From Pseudomonas neuropathica (GTDB lineage: Bacteria; Pseudomonadota; Gammaproteobacteria; Pseudomonadales; Pseudomonadaceae), in contig NZ_JACOPX010000005.1 in assembly GCF_015461835.1 (NCBI RefSeq), forward strand, positions 124,001-188,000: a stretch of DNA of 64,000 nt. Reading direction: 5' to 3'. Under the pieces are notes generated by a model. It worked only from the letters and a program-made list of their open reading frames with translations, was not told where the DNA came from and searched no databases. Positions 45,504 through 56,392 of the stretch are shown piece after piece. Every line of letters begins with the position of its first letter. Position 1 is the stretch's first letter. Made by a program: the position numbers and the translations under genes.

Positions 45504-46946
45504 TTACTTATCGACACGACCATAGTTATCTTCAAAACGCACGATGTCGTCTTCACCCAGGTAATCACCACTCTGCACTTCGATCAGCACCAGATCGATG
45601 ACTCCCGGGTTCATCAGGCGATGCTGGTGGCCGGCACGAATAAACGTGGACTCATTGGTGTTCAGCATCAACTCCTGCTGGTCGTTCACCACGACAGCCA
45701 TGCCGCTCACAACGATCCAGTGCTCGCTTCTGTGGTGATGCATTTGCAGCGACAAAGAAGCTTTAGGCTTCACAACAATGCGCTTGATCTTGAAACGCTC
45801 GCCGTTTTCCAGCGTGGTGTAAGTACCCCACGGACGATGCACGGTACGGTGAAGCAAGTGCACCGTATGACTGCAGGCCTTGAGCTGATTGACAATATGC
45901 TTCACGTCTTGAGCGTGATCCTTGTGAGCAATCATCACCGCGTCAGGCGTATCAATGACCAATAAGTCCTCGACGCCGACAAGCGCGGTCAGTCGGTCTT
46001 CACTGTTGACGTAGTTATTGCGCGAATCATGAGACAGTACCTCGCCCTCAAAGCGGTTACCGTTCTCGTCGGGCTCGGTCAATTCGCTGACAGCGTTCCA
46101 CGAACCGATGTCACTCCAACCGATGTCACAGGGAACAGTCGCAACTTTGGAAGAGCGCTCCATCAACGCGTAATCGATGGAGATGTCCGGCACCGATGCG
46201 AATGCTTCGGCATCAAGGGCCAAGCAACGGTATTTGGCGGACGAGGTCAGACGCGAGCTATCGATCGTTTTGCTAACCGCCTCGACTACATCCGGAGCAT
46301 GCTGACGCAGCTCTTCCAAGACGGAGCCCACCCGGAAACAGAACATCCCGGAGTTCCAGTAGTAGTTCCCCGCGCCGACGTAGTTTTGAGCGGTTTCAAG
46401 GTTAGGCTTTTCGACAAAACGCGCGACTTTCAAGCCACCTTTAAGAGGGGCATCCTTCTGCGCTTCAATGTAACCGAAACCAGTCTCAGGGTAGGTTGGC
46501 TGAATACCAAACGTCACCAACCAGCCGTCGGCAGCCAGCGCCATGGCGCTGGAAACGGCCGCAGCGAAAGCCTTTTCGTCTTTGATCAGGTGGTCAGCAG
46601 CCAACACCAGCATCTGGGCATCGGGGCCGTGCGTGGATTCGAGTTGAAGTGCCGCTGCTGCTACGGCCGCCGCTGTATTGCGACCAAAGGGTTCAAGAAT
46701 AAAACCCTGAGCATGCTTGGCAGAGTTGACTGCGCTGTATTCATCTTCAGTTTTGAACAGGAGTTCGCGGTTGGTCACCGTCAGAACTTCCACCACACCT
46801 TCCAGACGCGAAGCACGAAGGAAAGTTTTCTGGATTAGATTCTGGCCATCTGGCAGCGCCATGAACGGCTTTGGATGGGTTTCTCGAGAAACAGGCCACA
46901 ACCGGCTGCCCACTCCGCCAGACAAAATTACGGGAATCAGTTCCAT
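45504..46946 (-). CDS. manC: mannose-1-phosphate guanylyltransferase / mannose-6-phosphate isomerase
   Basis: A 480-residue two-domain enzyme of the WbpW/AlgA/ManC type. N-terminal pyrophosphorylase with VILSGGVGSRLWPVSRETHP and FVEKPNLETAQNYV; C-terminal cupin-type isomerase with HRPWGTYTTLENGERFKIKR, LQMHHHRSEHWIVVSGMA and the metal-binding histidines. It makes GDP-mannose, the source for GDP-D-rhamnose. ATG at 46946 with AAGGA upstream. It is transcribed toward manB with a hairpin between. Confidence 0.95.
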   Translation of the reverse strand: MELIPVILSGGVGSRLWPVSRETHPKPFMALPDGQNLIQKTFLRASRLEGVVEVLTVTNRELLFKTEDEYSAVNSAKHAQGFILEPFGRNTAAAVAAAALQLESTHGPDAQMLVLAADHLIKDEKAFAAAVSSAMALAADGWLVTFGIQPTYPETGFGYIEAQKDAPLKGGLKVARFVEKPNLETAQNYVGAGNYYWNSGMFCFRVGSVLEELRQHAPDVVEAVSKTIDSSRLTSSAKYRCLALDAEAFASVPDISIDYALMERSSKVATVPCDIGWSDIGSWNAVSELTEPDENGNRFEGEVLSHDSRNNYVNSEDRLTALVGVEDLLVIDTPDAVMIAHKDHAQDVKHIVNQLKACSHTVHLLHRTVHRPWGTYTTLENGERFKIKRIVVKPKASLSLQMHHHRSEHWIVVSGMAVVVNDQQELMLNTNESTFIRAGHQHRLMNPGVIDLVLIEVQSGDYLGEDDIVRFEDNYGRVDK

Positions 46947-47382
46947 GCTCTCAATCCTTAGCCCCCTCTCCAGTAGATACTTCCAGAAACGGGTTCAGTT
47001 ATATTTCCGGTCATTTGTGCGTCCTGACTGACGCAAATACTTGCTCCAAGCCGCTAGAGAAAACAGCCGCTCGGCCTAAATCCAAATCAATACGCAACAC
47101 CCGGATCCTTGCCGATCAACGATTGGGGCAGGGCTTCTTTTATGAGGCGTACCCAATGAGGCGAAGCTGCCCGCCCACGACCGCGAGTCGCAAGAACCGG
47201 TATGATTGCTGATCATTCTACAGCTTGTGCTTGGACATTAATAACTCCCTCCCGGCGGAAGGCACAAAAAAACGCCCTTAAAATTGAAAGCATCCGAACA
47301 AGATCGATATCAAACCGACATCAACCCGGCTCGGCGTAACACATCACAATCTCTACGAAAAATGGCTACTGCGCCAACAATG
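46947..47382. other. 436-base intergenic stretch between rmlA and manC
   Basis: It contains the ribosome site of manC and probably its promoter. No rmlC-like or other reading frame of plausible length was found. A short GGCGGGCAGC run on the minus strand resembles, weakly, the ops-like elements noted near wzm. Confidence 0.6.
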
Positions 47383-48279
47383 TCAGCCCTCGCGCACTGC
47401 GGAATCCAGAAGCTTCTCCAGGTACTGTCCATAGCCGGTTTTCTTCAGACGCTCGGCTTGAGCACGCAACTGCGCCATGTCAATCCAGCCATTACTGTAA
47501 GCAATCTCTTCAAGGCAGGCGACCTTCAAGCCCTGGCGCTTTTCGATGGTATGCACGAAGTGACTGGCCTCTAGCAGCGAATCATGCGTACCGGTATCAA
47601 GCCATGCGAAGCCTCGACCGAGCATTTCAACCTTCAGCGACTTCTGTTGAAGATAAGCGAGATTGACATCGGTTATTTCCAGCTCGCCGCGCGCGGACGG
47701 CTTGATCTTCTTGGCAATATCGACAACCTGATTATCGTAGAAATATAGACCTGTCACAGCGTAGTTGGACTTGGGCACTATCGGCTTTTCCTCGATACTC
47801 AATGCTGATCCATTAGCGTCAAACTCAACCACACCAAAGCGCTCGGGATCGGATACGTGATATCCGAAGATAGTTGCACCGTCCTCCTGCAGACCGGCCG
47901 AACGCAGGTTGTCCGAGAAGTGCTGACCGTAGAAAATGTTGTCTCCCAGGATCAGACAGCAGGGATCATCGCCGATGAACTCCTCACCGATAATGAAAGC
48001 CTGGGCCAGACCGTCCGGGCTCGGCTGTTCGGCGTAACACAGCTTGATGCCATATTGGCTACCGTCGCCCAACAGCTTTTGAAAGCACGGCAAATCTTCA
48101 GGCGTGGAAATAATCAGAATTTCGCGCATCCCCGCCAACATCAGCACGGACAAGGGATAGAAGATCATCGGCTTGTCGTAGATCGGCAGCATCTGCTTGG
48201 ACACGCCAAGGGTCAGCGGGTGCAAACGAGTACCCGAACCGCCAGCGAGGATGATGCCTTTACGATTTATCGTGGTCAT
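47383..48279 (-). CDS. rmlA: glucose-1-phosphate thymidylyltransferase
   Basis: A 298-residue nucleotidyltransferase with [46 protein letters not shown] (metal Asp) and the C-terminal [24 protein letters not shown] regulatory region. It makes dTDP-glucose, the first step to dTDP-L-rhamnose. It overlaps rmlD by four bases and is the last of three rml genes; no rmlC follows. Confidence 0.97.
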   Translation of the reverse strand: MTTINRKGIILAGGSGTRLHPLTLGVSKQMLPIYDKPMIFYPLSVLMLAGMREILIISTPEDLPCFQKLLGDGSQYGIKLCYAEQPSPDGLAQAFIIGEEFIGDDPCCLILGDNIFYGQHFSDNLRSAGLQEDGATIFGYHVSDPERFGVVEFDANGSALSIEEKPIVPKSNYAVTGLYFYDNQVVDIAKKIKPSARGELEITDVNLAYLQQKSLKVEMLGRGFAWLDTGTHDSLLEASHFVHTIEKRQGLKVACLEEIAYSNGWIDMAQLRAQAERLKKTGYGQYLEKLLDSAVREG

Positions 48280-49169
48280 TTATTGAGAACTTCCGTAAGC
48301 ATTCGGGTTACGCCACTGCGCCAATCCGGCAAGTGCAAAGAAAAATTATCGCGCAGTTTCCCGGTGTTCAACCGAGAGTTCAGCGGGCGACGTGCAGGCG
48401 TTGGATAGGCAGAAGTCTCGATCGCATTAATGTCCTTCACACAGAGTTCTTCTCCATGCGCTTTGGCGAAGTCAATCACATGAGTGGCATACCCATGCCA
48501 AGAGATCTCACCAGCGGCCGCCATGTGATAAAGACCTGACAATTCAGGGCGCAGCAAAGCCTGTTGAAGGGTTAAAGCACTGACGTCCGCAATCAGGTCT
48601 GCGCCGGTTGGGGCGCCCATCTGATCAGCGATGACACTCAGACTTTCGCGCTCTTTTGCCAGCCGCAGCATCGTTTTGGCGAAATTATTGCCACGAGTGC
48701 CATACACCCAGCTGGTGCGAAAGATAAGATGCTTGCAGCCGGATTCGATGATCAATCGCTCTCCCGCAAGTTTGCTGGCACCGTAGTGATTCACCGGAGC
48801 CACGGCATCACTCTCCTGCCATGGTGCAGATCCATGCCCATCGAAGACATAGTCTGTCGAGTAATGAACCAGCCACCCGCCGAGCGCTTTCACCTCTTGC
48901 GCCAACACTCCAACAGCACGGGCGTTCACAAGATCTGCCAACTCAGTCTCGGCCTCAGCCTTGTCGACTGCGGTGTAAGCAGCCGCATTGACAACGACAT
49001 CTGGTCTGATTGCGCGGAGAGTTGCCCGTAACCCATCAATATTGCTCAGGTCACCGCACAGACCATCGGTTACCTGACGATCCAGCGCCACCAACTCACC
49101 GAGGGGCGCGAGAGAGCGCTGCAACTCCCAACCGACCTGACCGTTTTTTCCCAGAAGAAGGATTTTCAT
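48276..49169 (-). CDS. rmlD: dTDP-4-dehydrorhamnose reductase
   Basis: A 297-residue [53 protein letters not shown] with catalytic Tyr and Lys. It performs the last reduction to dTDP-L-rhamnose with NADPH. Coupled by four-base overlaps to both rmlB and rmlA. Confidence 0.97.
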   Translation of the reverse strand: MKILLLGKNGQVGWELQRSLAPLGELVALDRQVTDGLCGDLSNIDGLRATLRAIRPDVVVNAAAYTAVDKAEAETELADLVNARAVGVLAQEVKALGGWLVHYSTDYVFDGHGSAPWQESDAVAPVNHYGASKLAGERLIIESGCKHLIFRTSWVYGTRGNNFAKTMLRLAKERESLSVIADQMGAPTGADLIADVSALTLQQALLRPELSGLYHMAAAGEISWHGYATHVIDFAKAHGEELCVKDINAIETSAYPTPARRPLNSRLNTGKLRDNFSLHLPDWRSGVTRMLTEVLNK

Positions 49170-50242
49170 GCCTTGCCCGCACGATCTGCGTAGTTCTGAT
49201 CAATCCACTGCTGATAGCTGCCGCTCTTCACATGCGCGACCCATTCAGTGTTGTTCAGGTACCACTCCACAGTCTTGCGGATACCGCTATCAAACGTTTC
49301 TTCCGGCGCCCAACCGAGCTCTTGCTGTATCTTGCTCGCATCGATCGCATAGCGCTGATCATGACCTGGGCGGTCCTGCACGTAAGTGATCAATCCGGCA
49401 TGGGGGCGATGAGGCGACGCCGGGCAAAACTCATCCAGCAACGCGCAGAGAGCATGCACCACTTCGATATTTTGCTTCTCGTTGTGGCCACCAATATTGT
49501 AAGTCTCGCCGATGACGCCATCGGTGACGACTTTGTAGAGCGCGCGAGCGTGATCCTCCACATACAGCCAGTCACGTACCTGGTCGCCCTTGCCGTAAAC
49601 CGGTAGCGCCTTGCCTTCCAGAGCGTTAAGTATGATTAGCGGAATCAGCTTTTCCGGAAAGTGGTACGGACCATAGTTGTTCGAACAATTGGTAACCAGG
49701 GTCGGCAGACCATAGGTGCGAGACCACGCGCGAACCAGGTGATCGGAGCTAGCCTTGCTGGCAGAGTAAGGCGAACTTGGCTGGTAGGGCGTGGTTTCGG
49801 TAAACAGATCTTCAGGCCCTTCCAGATCGCCGTACACTTCATCAGTAGAGATATGATGAAAGCGAAAAACGGCTTTACGACCTTGCTCCAGGCCGCTCCA
49901 GTAATGACGCACTGATTCCAGAAGCGTGTAGGTGCCAATGATGTTGGTCTGGATGAATTCCGACGGACCCGATATGGAGCGGTCAACGTGCGACTCTGCC
50001 GCCAAATGCATGATCGCGTCAGGCTGGTGCTCACGCAGAACTCGATCCATTTGAGCGCGATCACAAATGTCTACCCGCTCAAATGCATAGCGCGAGCTCT
50101 GACTCACATCAGCCAGAGACTCCAGATTGCCGGCATAGGTCAGCTTATCGACGTTAACGACAGAATCGCCGGTATTGGAAATGATGTGACGGATAACTGC
50201 TGAGCCGATAAACCCGGCGCCGCCGGTTACTAGAATTTTCAC
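49166..50242 (-). CDS. rmlB: dTDP-glucose 4,6-dehydratase
   Basis: A 358-residue extended [41 protein letters not shown] and [15 protein letters not shown] with catalytic Tyr-Lys. It oxidises and dehydrates dTDP-glucose. The GTG at 50242 was chosen, as the protein then begins [10 protein letters not shown] exactly like family members; a longer ATG frame (50305) has no conserved start. First gene of the minus-strand rml block, preceded by a hairpin at 50304-50326. Confidence 0.96.
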   Translation of the reverse strand: MKILVTGGAGFIGSAVIRHIISNTGDSVVNVDKLTYAGNLESLADVSQSSRYAFERVDICDRAQMDRVLREHQPDAIMHLAAESHVDRSISGPSEFIQTNIIGTYTLLESVRHYWSGLEQGRKAVFRFHHISTDEVYGDLEGPEDLFTETTPYQPSSPYSASKASSDHLVRAWSRTYGLPTLVTNCSNNYGPYHFPEKLIPLIILNALEGKALPVYGKGDQVRDWLYVEDHARALYKVVTDGVIGETYNIGGHNEKQNIEVVHALCALLDEFCPASPHRPHAGLITYVQDRPGHDQRYAIDASKIQQELGWAPEETFDSGIRKTVEWYLNNTEWVAHVKSGSYQQWIDQNYADRAGKA

Positions 50243-50303
50243 GCGGTACCATGCCTTTGAGCTGCTGACAGCGACTCGGGAGCGCTGTCCAATCCACGAA
50301 TGC

Positions 50304-50326
50304 AAAAGCTACCAATCGTAGCTTTT
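50304..50326 (-). terminator. hairpin in the rmlB leader / end of the ihfB-lapA unit
   Basis: Perfect nine-pair inverted repeat AAAAGCTAC-CAATC-GTAGCTTTT, able to work as an intrinsic terminator in both directions. On the minus strand it falls between lapA and rmlB, so it may end the core-gene transcript or attenuate rml transcription. Confidence 0.6.
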
Positions 50327-50445
50327 ATCAAATTCAGTCTGAATGGGTGTGAAAACCTCACAACCAAAAGAGGATCGCATTTTACAGCTTCATAGGCGTT
50401 TTACTATTGGATATAGCTAAGCCTGGAAGCAAGCATATGAGGCTT

Positions 50446-50706
50446 TCACTCTGTCAAATGCTTGCGCGCAGCTCTGTTTCTACTCGCGACTCTTGATGAG
50501 CGCCCCAAAAACCAGCCTAACACCGGCCCGATCAGCATCCCGACAAGCAAAGCCAAAACCACGATCAACGAAATCGGCAACTGAGGCCCAGACAAACCCA
50601 GAAACAATAACGAAACCGACTGCTGATTCTCGAGAACAAACGCCAGAATCACCAAAATCAGTAAAAGAATAAAAACGCCAAGAAGTATGCGCTTGAGGTT
50701 ACGCAT
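50446..50706 (-). CDS. LapA-domain (DUF1049) membrane protein
   Basis: An 86-residue protein with two helices (about 8-25 and 45-68) around a short FVLENQQSVSLLFLGLSGPQ strand-like loop, and a basic tail ending SRNRAARKHLTE. This matches the lipopolysaccharide-assembly LapA domain family (DUF1049); in E. coli LapA works with LapB in lipopolysaccharide control. In Pseudomonas it commonly follows ihfB, as here, 27 bases downstream. No lapB lies in the window. Confidence 0.85.
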   Translation of the reverse strand: MRNLKRILLGVFILLLILVILAFVLENQQSVSLLFLGLSGPQLPISLIVVLALLVGMLIGPVLGWFLGRSSRVASRNRAARKHLTE

Positions 50707-50733
50707 CAGCGCCCCCTTGAAATATAGCGAAGA

Positions 50734-51030
50734 TCAAACCCCCTCCTCCTCTTCCTCATTCACCCGATCACGCAGCTCTTTACCCGGCTTGAAATGCGGT
50801 ACGAACTTACCGTCCAGACTGACCGACTGACCGGTCTTCGGATTACGACCGACGCGCGGCGCACGGTAGTGCAGAGAGAAGCTGCCAAACCCACGGATCT
50901 CGATACGATCACCGGTGGCGAGGCACTGGGACATTTGTTCAAGCATAGTCTTGATGGCCAGCTCCACATCCTTGGATGAGAGTAGCCCTTGATGGGTGAC
51001 AATTCGTTCGATCAACTCCGACTTCGTCAT
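50734..51030 (-). CDS. ihfB: integration host factor beta subunit
   Basis: A 98-residue IHF/HU-type DNA-bending protein: [33 protein letters not shown], and the intercalating arm GRNPKTGQ with its Pro. It pairs with IHF alpha in the nucleoid and helps sigma-54 promoters and phage integration. The tail EEEEEGV is acidic. It lies next to lapA and close to rpsA, the standard order. Confidence 0.97.
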   Translation of the reverse strand: MTKSELIERIVTHQGLLSSKDVELAIKTMLEQMSQCLATGDRIEIRGFGSFSLHYRAPRVGRNPKTGQSVSLDGKFVPHFKPGKELRDRVNEEEEEGV

Positions 51031-51182
51031 ATTTTTCCCTTCTTTTTCAAGCAGCTAGATCAGCGCTTGAAAGGTTTTAGCACGCCCGGAAGATTTTGAA
51101 CAGCCCAGGGATTGACATATCTTCCTTGGCGTCGAAACGCCCATTTTCAGGGCATCAAAGCAACAAACTGAGCAATGCATGC

Positions 51183-51461
51183 TTATCGACAGATCACCAG
51201 CATGGTGCGCGTCACGTAGCCCGCCGGATTGAAGCCAAAAGGAAACTCATCTTCATCCTTGGCATCATCCGATCGCGTGATCACCTTGTACCCCGCGCCC
51301 TTGCACTCCTTAGCCGCGCGCTTCTGGCATTTTTCCCAGCCAGAGCCCAACCCTGAGCAGTCGACCTCTATACCACTGACGCCACGCACCGCATGGGTTT
51401 TGACACTGGTGGTACAGCCAGCCAGAACCAGTACAGCCATGAGGACAATAAACTTGTTCAT
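51183..51461 (-). CDS. small lipoprotein of unknown function
   Basis: A 92-residue protein with lipobox VLAGC (acylated Cys16) and a cysteine-rich mature part (VDCSGLGSGWEKCQKRAAKE, then CKGAGYKVITRSDD). The pattern of paired cysteines and the tail MLVICR recur in short Pseudomonas lipoproteins of unknown role. The ATG at 51461 has AAGGAAG upstream; the longer upstream frame lacks support. It separates ihfB and rpsA. Confidence 0.72.
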   Translation of the reverse strand: MNKFIVLMAVLVLAGCTTSVKTHAVRGVSGIEVDCSGLGSGWEKCQKRAAKECKGAGYKVITRSDDAKDEDEFPFGFNPAGYVTRTMLVICR

Positions 51462-51620
51462 CCACTTCCTTATGCCAGGCAACTGCCCGACGACTACACG
51501 CTTAAGACCAAGCTTAGTCGTGAATAGGCGATTGATCCGATTAAAGAAACAGACCACCCGGAAGCCAGATTGGTTTCACCAAAACCATCATGGAAGCCGC
51601 GGACACTAAATCGCAGGCAC

Positions 51621-51651
51621 AAAAAAGGGCGACCGAAGTCGCCCTTTTTCA
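51621..51651 (-). terminator. intrinsic terminator of rpsA
   Basis: AAAGGGCGAC-CGAA-GTCGCCCTTTTT hairpin just after the rpsA stop codon, with a U-run on the minus strand. Confidence 0.9.
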
Positions 51652-51665
51652 TGATCAAGCAGAAC

Positions 51666-53351
51666 TTAGTTCTGTTTGGCCATTGCCTGGCGCAGCAGTG
51701 CCGCCATGGTGGTGTCGCCTTTTTCTTCCGGAGCAGTTTCTTTCAGGCTCTGGATAGCTTCTTTCTCTTCAGCATCGTCTTTCGATTTGATCGACAGCTG
51801 AATTACACGGCTCTTACGATCAACGCTGATGATCTTGGCTTCTACTTCCTGGCCTTCTTTCAGAACGTTGCGCGCGTCTTCAACGCGGTCACGGCTGATT
51901 TCGGAGGCTTTCAGAGTCGCTTCGATATCGTCGGCCAGAACGATGATGGCGCCTTTGGCGTCAACTTCTTTCACGGTGCCAGTAACGATTGCGCCTTTGT
52001 CGTTAACCGAGACGTACTCGGAGAACGGATCGCTTTCCAGTTGCTTGATACCCAGGGAGATACGCTCGCGCTCTGGGTCAACCGACAGGATAACGGTGTC
52101 CAGCTCGTCGCCCTTCTTGAAACGACGTACGGCTTCTTCGCCAACTTCGTTCCAGGAGATGTCGGACAGGTGAACCAGACCGTCGATGCCGCCGTCCAGA
52201 CCAATGAAGATACCGAAATCGGTGATCGACTTGATGGTGCCGGAGATTTTATCGCCCTTGTTGAACTGGCCAGAGAAATCTTCCCATGGGTTAGATTTGC
52301 ACTGCTTGATGCCAAGGGAGATACGACGACGCTCTTCGTCGATGTCCAGAACCATAACTTCCACTTCGTCGCCGACTTGTACGACTTTCGAAGGGTGGAT
52401 GTTCTTGTTGGTCCAGTCCATTTCCGAAACGTGTACCAGACCTTCAACGCCTTCTTCCAGCTCAGCGAAGCAGCCGTAGTCGGTCAGGTTGGTTACACGA
52501 GCGGTAACGCGAGTGCTTTCTGGGTAACGGGCTTTGATAGCAACCCATGGATCTTCGCCCAGTTGCTTCAGGCCCAGGGAAACACGGTTGCGTTCGCGAT
52601 CGTATTTCAGAACCTTGACGTCGATTTCGTCACCAACGTTGACGATCTCGGAAGGATGCTTGATGCGCTTCCAGGCCATGTCGGTGATGTGCAGCAGGCC
52701 GTCCACGCCACCCAGATCGACGAATGCGCCGTAATCGGTGAGGTTTTTGACGATACCTTTGACTTGCTGGCCTTCCTGCAGGGATTCCAGCAGAGCTTCA
52801 CGCTCGGCGGAGTTCTCGGCTTCCAGGACGCTGCGACGGGAAACGACAACGTTGTTGCGCTTCTGGTCCAGCTTGATGACCTTGAATTCCAGCTCTTTGC
52901 CTTCCAGGTGCGTGGTGTCGCGCACTGGACGGACGTCAACCAGGGAACCTGGCAGGAACGCACGGATGCCGTTAACGTCGACAGTGAAGCCGCCTTTAAC
53001 CTTACCGTTGATAACGCCCTTGACCACTTCCTCAGCTGCGAAGGCTGCTTCCAGAACGATCCAGCATTCAGCGCGCTTGGCTTTTTCACGGGACAGCTTG
53101 GTTTCACCGAAACCGTCTTCAACCGAGTCCAGCGCAACGTGAACTTCGTCACCGACATTGATAGTCAGATCGCCAGCGTCGTTGTAGAACTGCTCAAGCG
53201 GGATGAGTGCTTCAGACTTCAGGCCAGCGTGAACGGTTACCCAGCGAGCTTGGTAATCGATATCAACGATAACACCGGTGATGATGGAGCCTGCCTGAAG
53301 GTTCAGGGTTTTTAGGCTTTCTTCAAAGAGTTCCGCAAAGCTTTCGCTCAT
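51666..53351 (-). CDS. rpsA: 30S ribosomal protein S1
   Basis: A 561-residue protein with six S1 RNA-binding domains; domains 3-6 show the regular [20 protein letters not shown] and [10 protein letters not shown] pattern. It brings mRNA to the 30S subunit. The start [19 protein letters not shown] has AGGAATT upstream; the longer frame has no support. It lies between cmk and ihfB as in other Pseudomonas. Confidence 0.98.
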   Translation of the reverse strand: MSESFAELFEESLKTLNLQAGSIITGVIVDIDYQARWVTVHAGLKSEALIPLEQFYNDAGDLTINVGDEVHVALDSVEDGFGETKLSREKAKRAECWIVLEAAFAAEEVVKGVINGKVKGGFTVDVNGIRAFLPGSLVDVRPVRDTTHLEGKELEFKVIKLDQKRNNVVVSRRSVLEAENSAEREALLESLQEGQQVKGIVKNLTDYGAFVDLGGVDGLLHITDMAWKRIKHPSEIVNVGDEIDVKVLKYDRERNRVSLGLKQLGEDPWVAIKARYPESTRVTARVTNLTDYGCFAELEEGVEGLVHVSEMDWTNKNIHPSKVVQVGDEVEVMVLDIDEERRRISLGIKQCKSNPWEDFSGQFNKGDKISGTIKSITDFGIFIGLDGGIDGLVHLSDISWNEVGEEAVRRFKKGDELDTVILSVDPERERISLGIKQLESDPFSEYVSVNDKGAIVTGTVKEVDAKGAIIVLADDIEATLKASEISRDRVEDARNVLKEGQEVEAKIISVDRKSRVIQLSIKSKDDAEEKEAIQSLKETAPEEKGDTTMAALLRQAMAKQN

Positions 53352-53470
53352 TTTAATTCCTGTAAATGAGGGCGAAGGATACGCCCATCTCCACACCCCA
53401 GACGGTGTGGGTTAGTTTCATATAGAAGAAGCGTCGCAGGACTATGACTGGTCCCCTGCGGCCTTCTTGG

Positions 53471-54160
53471 TCACCCGGCGATATCGCGAATGGCGATCTC
53501 GCTCATGATGCGTTCAAGCACCTGATCGATGGACAACTCCGTGGAATCCAGCTGTATGGCGTCAGCCGCCGGCTTAAGCGGGGCTACCGCTCGCTGGGTG
53601 TCACGCTCATCGCGTGCACGGATCTCATCTAGCAGACTCGACAGACTAACACCCTCGACTTTGCCCTTCAACTGCAAATATCGACGGCGCGCCCTCTCCT
53701 CGGCACTGGCGGTCAGGAAAATCTTCAGCGGTGCATCCGGAAAAACCACTGTGCCCATGTCGCGACCATCGGCCACCAGCCCCGGCGCTTCCTGAAAAGC
53801 ACGCTGGCGCTGCAGCAGCGCCTCACGTACGGCCGGCAATGCAGCCACTTGCGAAGCGCCGGAGCCGACGCTTTCGGTGCGGATCACATCGCTGACTTCG
53901 TCACCTTCCAGAATGATCCGTTGCAACTGACCTTCGGTCGCCGCAATGAACTGAACATCCAGATGAGCGGCAAGCTTCTTCAGCAGCTCTTCATTGGTCA
54001 GGTCGACACCATGGTTGTGCGCAGCAAATGCCAGCAAGCGGTACAACGCACCGGAATCCAGCAGGTTCCAGCCCAGACGCTTGGCCAGAATTCCGGCTAC
54101 GGTGCCTTTGCCCGAGCCGCTTGGCCCATCAATGGTGATGACCGGTGCAATGTTTTTCAC
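53471..54160 (-). CDS. cmk: cytidylate kinase
   Basis: A 229-residue nucleoside-monophosphate kinase: Walker [41 protein letters not shown] and [15 protein letters not shown] for CMP binding. It phosphorylates CMP and dCMP. The start is GTG at 54160, overlapping the tyrA-aroA stop by four bases (GTGA) with GAGGC upstream. Confidence 0.96.
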   Translation of the reverse strand: MKNIAPVITIDGPSGSGKGTVAGILAKRLGWNLLDSGALYRLLAFAAHNHGVDLTNEELLKKLAAHLDVQFIAATEGQLQRIILEGDEVSDVIRTESVGSGASQVAALPAVREALLQRQRAFQEAPGLVADGRDMGTVVFPDAPLKIFLTASAEERARRRYLQLKGKVEGVSLSSLLDEIRARDERDTQRAVAPLKPAADAIQLDSTELSIDQVLERIMSEIAIRDIAG

Positions 54161-56364
54161 GACTGAGCCTCTTGTGCCACACGAATACCGACCTGCCCGC
54201 ACAGCGCGAGGAAGTTCGGGAACGACGTCGCGACGTTAGCGCAATCATGGATGCGGATTGGCGCAGTAGCGCGCAACGATGCAACGCTGAACGCCATCGC
54301 GATACGGTGATCGCCGTGACCATGCACTTCGCCGCCGCCAATCTGGCCGCCGTCGATGATGATGCCGTCCGGGGTCGGCTGGCATTTGACGCCCAGCGCC
54401 AATAGACCGTCCGCCATCACCTGGATGCGATCCGACTCCTTGACTCGCAATTCTTCAGCGCCGGTCAGCACAGTGCGCCCTTCGGCACAGGCAGCCGCCA
54501 CGAACAGCACCGGGAATTCGTCGATGGCCAGCGGAACCAGCTCTTCGGGAATCTCGATACCTTTGAGTTTAGCTGCCCGTACGCGCAGGTCCGCGACCGG
54601 CTCGCCGCCGACTTCACGCTGATTTTCCAGAGTGATGTCCGCCCCCATCAGGCGCAGGATGTCGATCACGCCGGTACGGGTCGGGTTGATGCCGACGTGC
54701 TCAAGCACCAGCTCCGAACCTTCAGCGATCGACGCTGCGACCAGGAAGAACGCCGACGACGAGATGTCGCCCGGCACTTCAATATGGGTCGCAGTCAGTT
54801 TGCCACCGGACTCAACCGATGCCGTGGCGCCATCAACGCTTACCGAATAACCGAAACCACGCAGCATGCGCTCGGTATGGTCGCGAGTCGGAGCCGGCTC
54901 GGTCACGGTGGTCTTGCCCTCAGCGTACAGACCGGCGAGCAGCAGGCAGGATTTCACCTGTGCGCTAGCCATCGGCATGGTGTAGGTCAGGCCTTTGAGT
55001 TTATGCCCGCCACGAATGGTCATTGGTGGACGACCTTCGGCAGCAGTTTCGATGACCGCGCCCATTTCGCGCAGCGGATTGGCCACGCGGTTCATCGGAC
55101 GCTTGGACAGCGAGGCATCGCCAGTCAAAACGCTGTCGAAGCTCTGTGCAGCCAACAGGCCGGACAGCAGACGCATCGACGTACCGGAGTTGCCCAGATA
55201 GATCGGGCCCGGCGCCGGCTTCAGGCCGTGCAGGCCGACACCGTGAATGGTCACGCGGCCGTGGTGCGGGCCTTCGATGACCACGCCCATGTCGCGAAAT
55301 GCCTGCAAGGTCGCCAGGGCGTCTTCGCCCTCAAGGAAGCCTTCGACTTCGGTGACGCCTTCGGCCAGCGAGCCGAGCATGATCGAACGGTGGGAAATGG
55401 ATTTGTCACCCGGTACGCGAATCCGACCGGACAGGCGGCCACCAGGTTGAGCCAGGAAGATCAGATCGTTGGAATTCATAGCGTCCACATAGGCCCTGCG
55501 GGCCAGGATTTTACTGAAATGCTCGCGGGCAACCCGGGCGCGCGTGAAGACGCCCAACAATTGGTGCCCATCCCCTGCATCGACCGCGTCGCGCAAGGCG
55601 TCGAGGTCGCTGCGAAATGTATCGAGTGTGCGCAGGACAGCCTCGCGGTTGGCGAGGAAGATGTCGTGCCACATCACCGGGTCGCTTCCGGCGATTCTTG
55701 TGAAATCGCGGAAACCGCCCGCAGCGTAACGGAAGATCTCAAGATTTTCATTGCGCTTGGCCAAAGAGTCGACCAGACCAAAGGCCAGCAGGTGCGGCAG
55801 ATGACTGGTCGCGGCCAGCACTTCATCATGACGCTCGACTTGCATGTGCTCGACATCGGCACCCAATTCGCGCCACAGACGATCAACCACAGCCAATGCG
55901 GCCGGGTCGGTTTGCTCAAGCGGCGTGAGGATCACTTTGTGGCGACGGAACAGTTCGGCATTGGAGGCTTCCACCCCGCTCTGCTCGGAGCCGGCAATCG
56001 GATGGCCCGGCACGAAACGCGCCGGCATGCCACCAAACGCCTCGGTCGCCGCGCGCACCACATTGCCTTTGGCGCTGCCAACATCAGTCAGAATCGCCGC
56101 CCCCAGATCAATACTCGCCAAACGCGCCAGCACTTTTTCCATGGCCAGAATCGGCACCGCCAGTTGAATCACGTCAGCGCCTTGGCAAGCGGCTACCAAA
56201 TCATCTTCGCAACGATCGACCACACCCAACTCGACCGCCAGCTTGCGCGATTGCGGGTCTAGATCGACCCCGACCACTTCGCGGCAGATGCCACTTTCAC
56301 GCAAGCCTTTGGCAAACGAACCACCGATCAACCCCAGACCGACCACCACAAGGCGCCCGATCAT
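54157..56364 (-). CDS. tyrA-aroA: prephenate dehydrogenase / EPSP synthase fusion
   Basis: A 735-residue bifunctional enzyme. Residues about 1-290 are prephenate dehydrogenase ([32 protein letters not shown]), about 300-735 EPSP synthase with [29 protein letters not shown], and [13 protein letters not shown] at the end. It joins the tyrosine and the shikimate steps in one chain. The EPSP part has features of class II enzymes ([15 protein letters not shown]), but Gly is retained where tolerant class II enzymes have Ala. The start MIGRLVV has no strong ribosome site. Confidence 0.95.
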   Translation of the reverse strand: MIGRLVVVGLGLIGGSFAKGLRESGICREVVGVDLDPQSRKLAVELGVVDRCEDDLVAACQGADVIQLAVPILAMEKVLARLASIDLGAAILTDVGSAKGNVVRAATEAFGGMPARFVPGHPIAGSEQSGVEASNAELFRRHKVILTPLEQTDPAALAVVDRLWRELGADVEHMQVERHDEVLAATSHLPHLLAFGLVDSLAKRNENLEIFRYAAGGFRDFTRIAGSDPVMWHDIFLANREAVLRTLDTFRSDLDALRDAVDAGDGHQLLGVFTRARVAREHFSKILARRAYVDAMNSNDLIFLAQPGGRLSGRIRVPGDKSISHRSIMLGSLAEGVTEVEGFLEGEDALATLQAFRDMGVVIEGPHHGRVTIHGVGLHGLKPAPGPIYLGNSGTSMRLLSGLLAAQSFDSVLTGDASLSKRPMNRVANPLREMGAVIETAAEGRPPMTIRGGHKLKGLTYTMPMASAQVKSCLLLAGLYAEGKTTVTEPAPTRDHTERMLRGFGYSVSVDGATASVESGGKLTATHIEVPGDISSSAFFLVAASIAEGSELVLEHVGINPTRTGVIDILRLMGADITLENQREVGGEPVADLRVRAAKLKGIEIPEELVPLAIDEFPVLFVAAACAEGRTVLTGAEELRVKESDRIQVMADGLLALGVKCQPTPDGIIIDGGQIGGGEVHGHGDHRIAMAFSVASLRATAPIRIHDCANVATSFPNFLALCGQVGIRVAQEAQS

Positions 56365-56392
56365 AGGTGCAGCAGATTGCAGTGCAGTGACA

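Noticed and set aside
46947..47382. Possible rmlC in the gap after rmlA
   Set aside because: No reading frame of about 180 codons exists on either strand.
51570..53315. A 581-codon plus-strand frame opposite rpsA
   Set aside because: Antisense shadow; rich in Phe and Val from the complementary S1 repeats.
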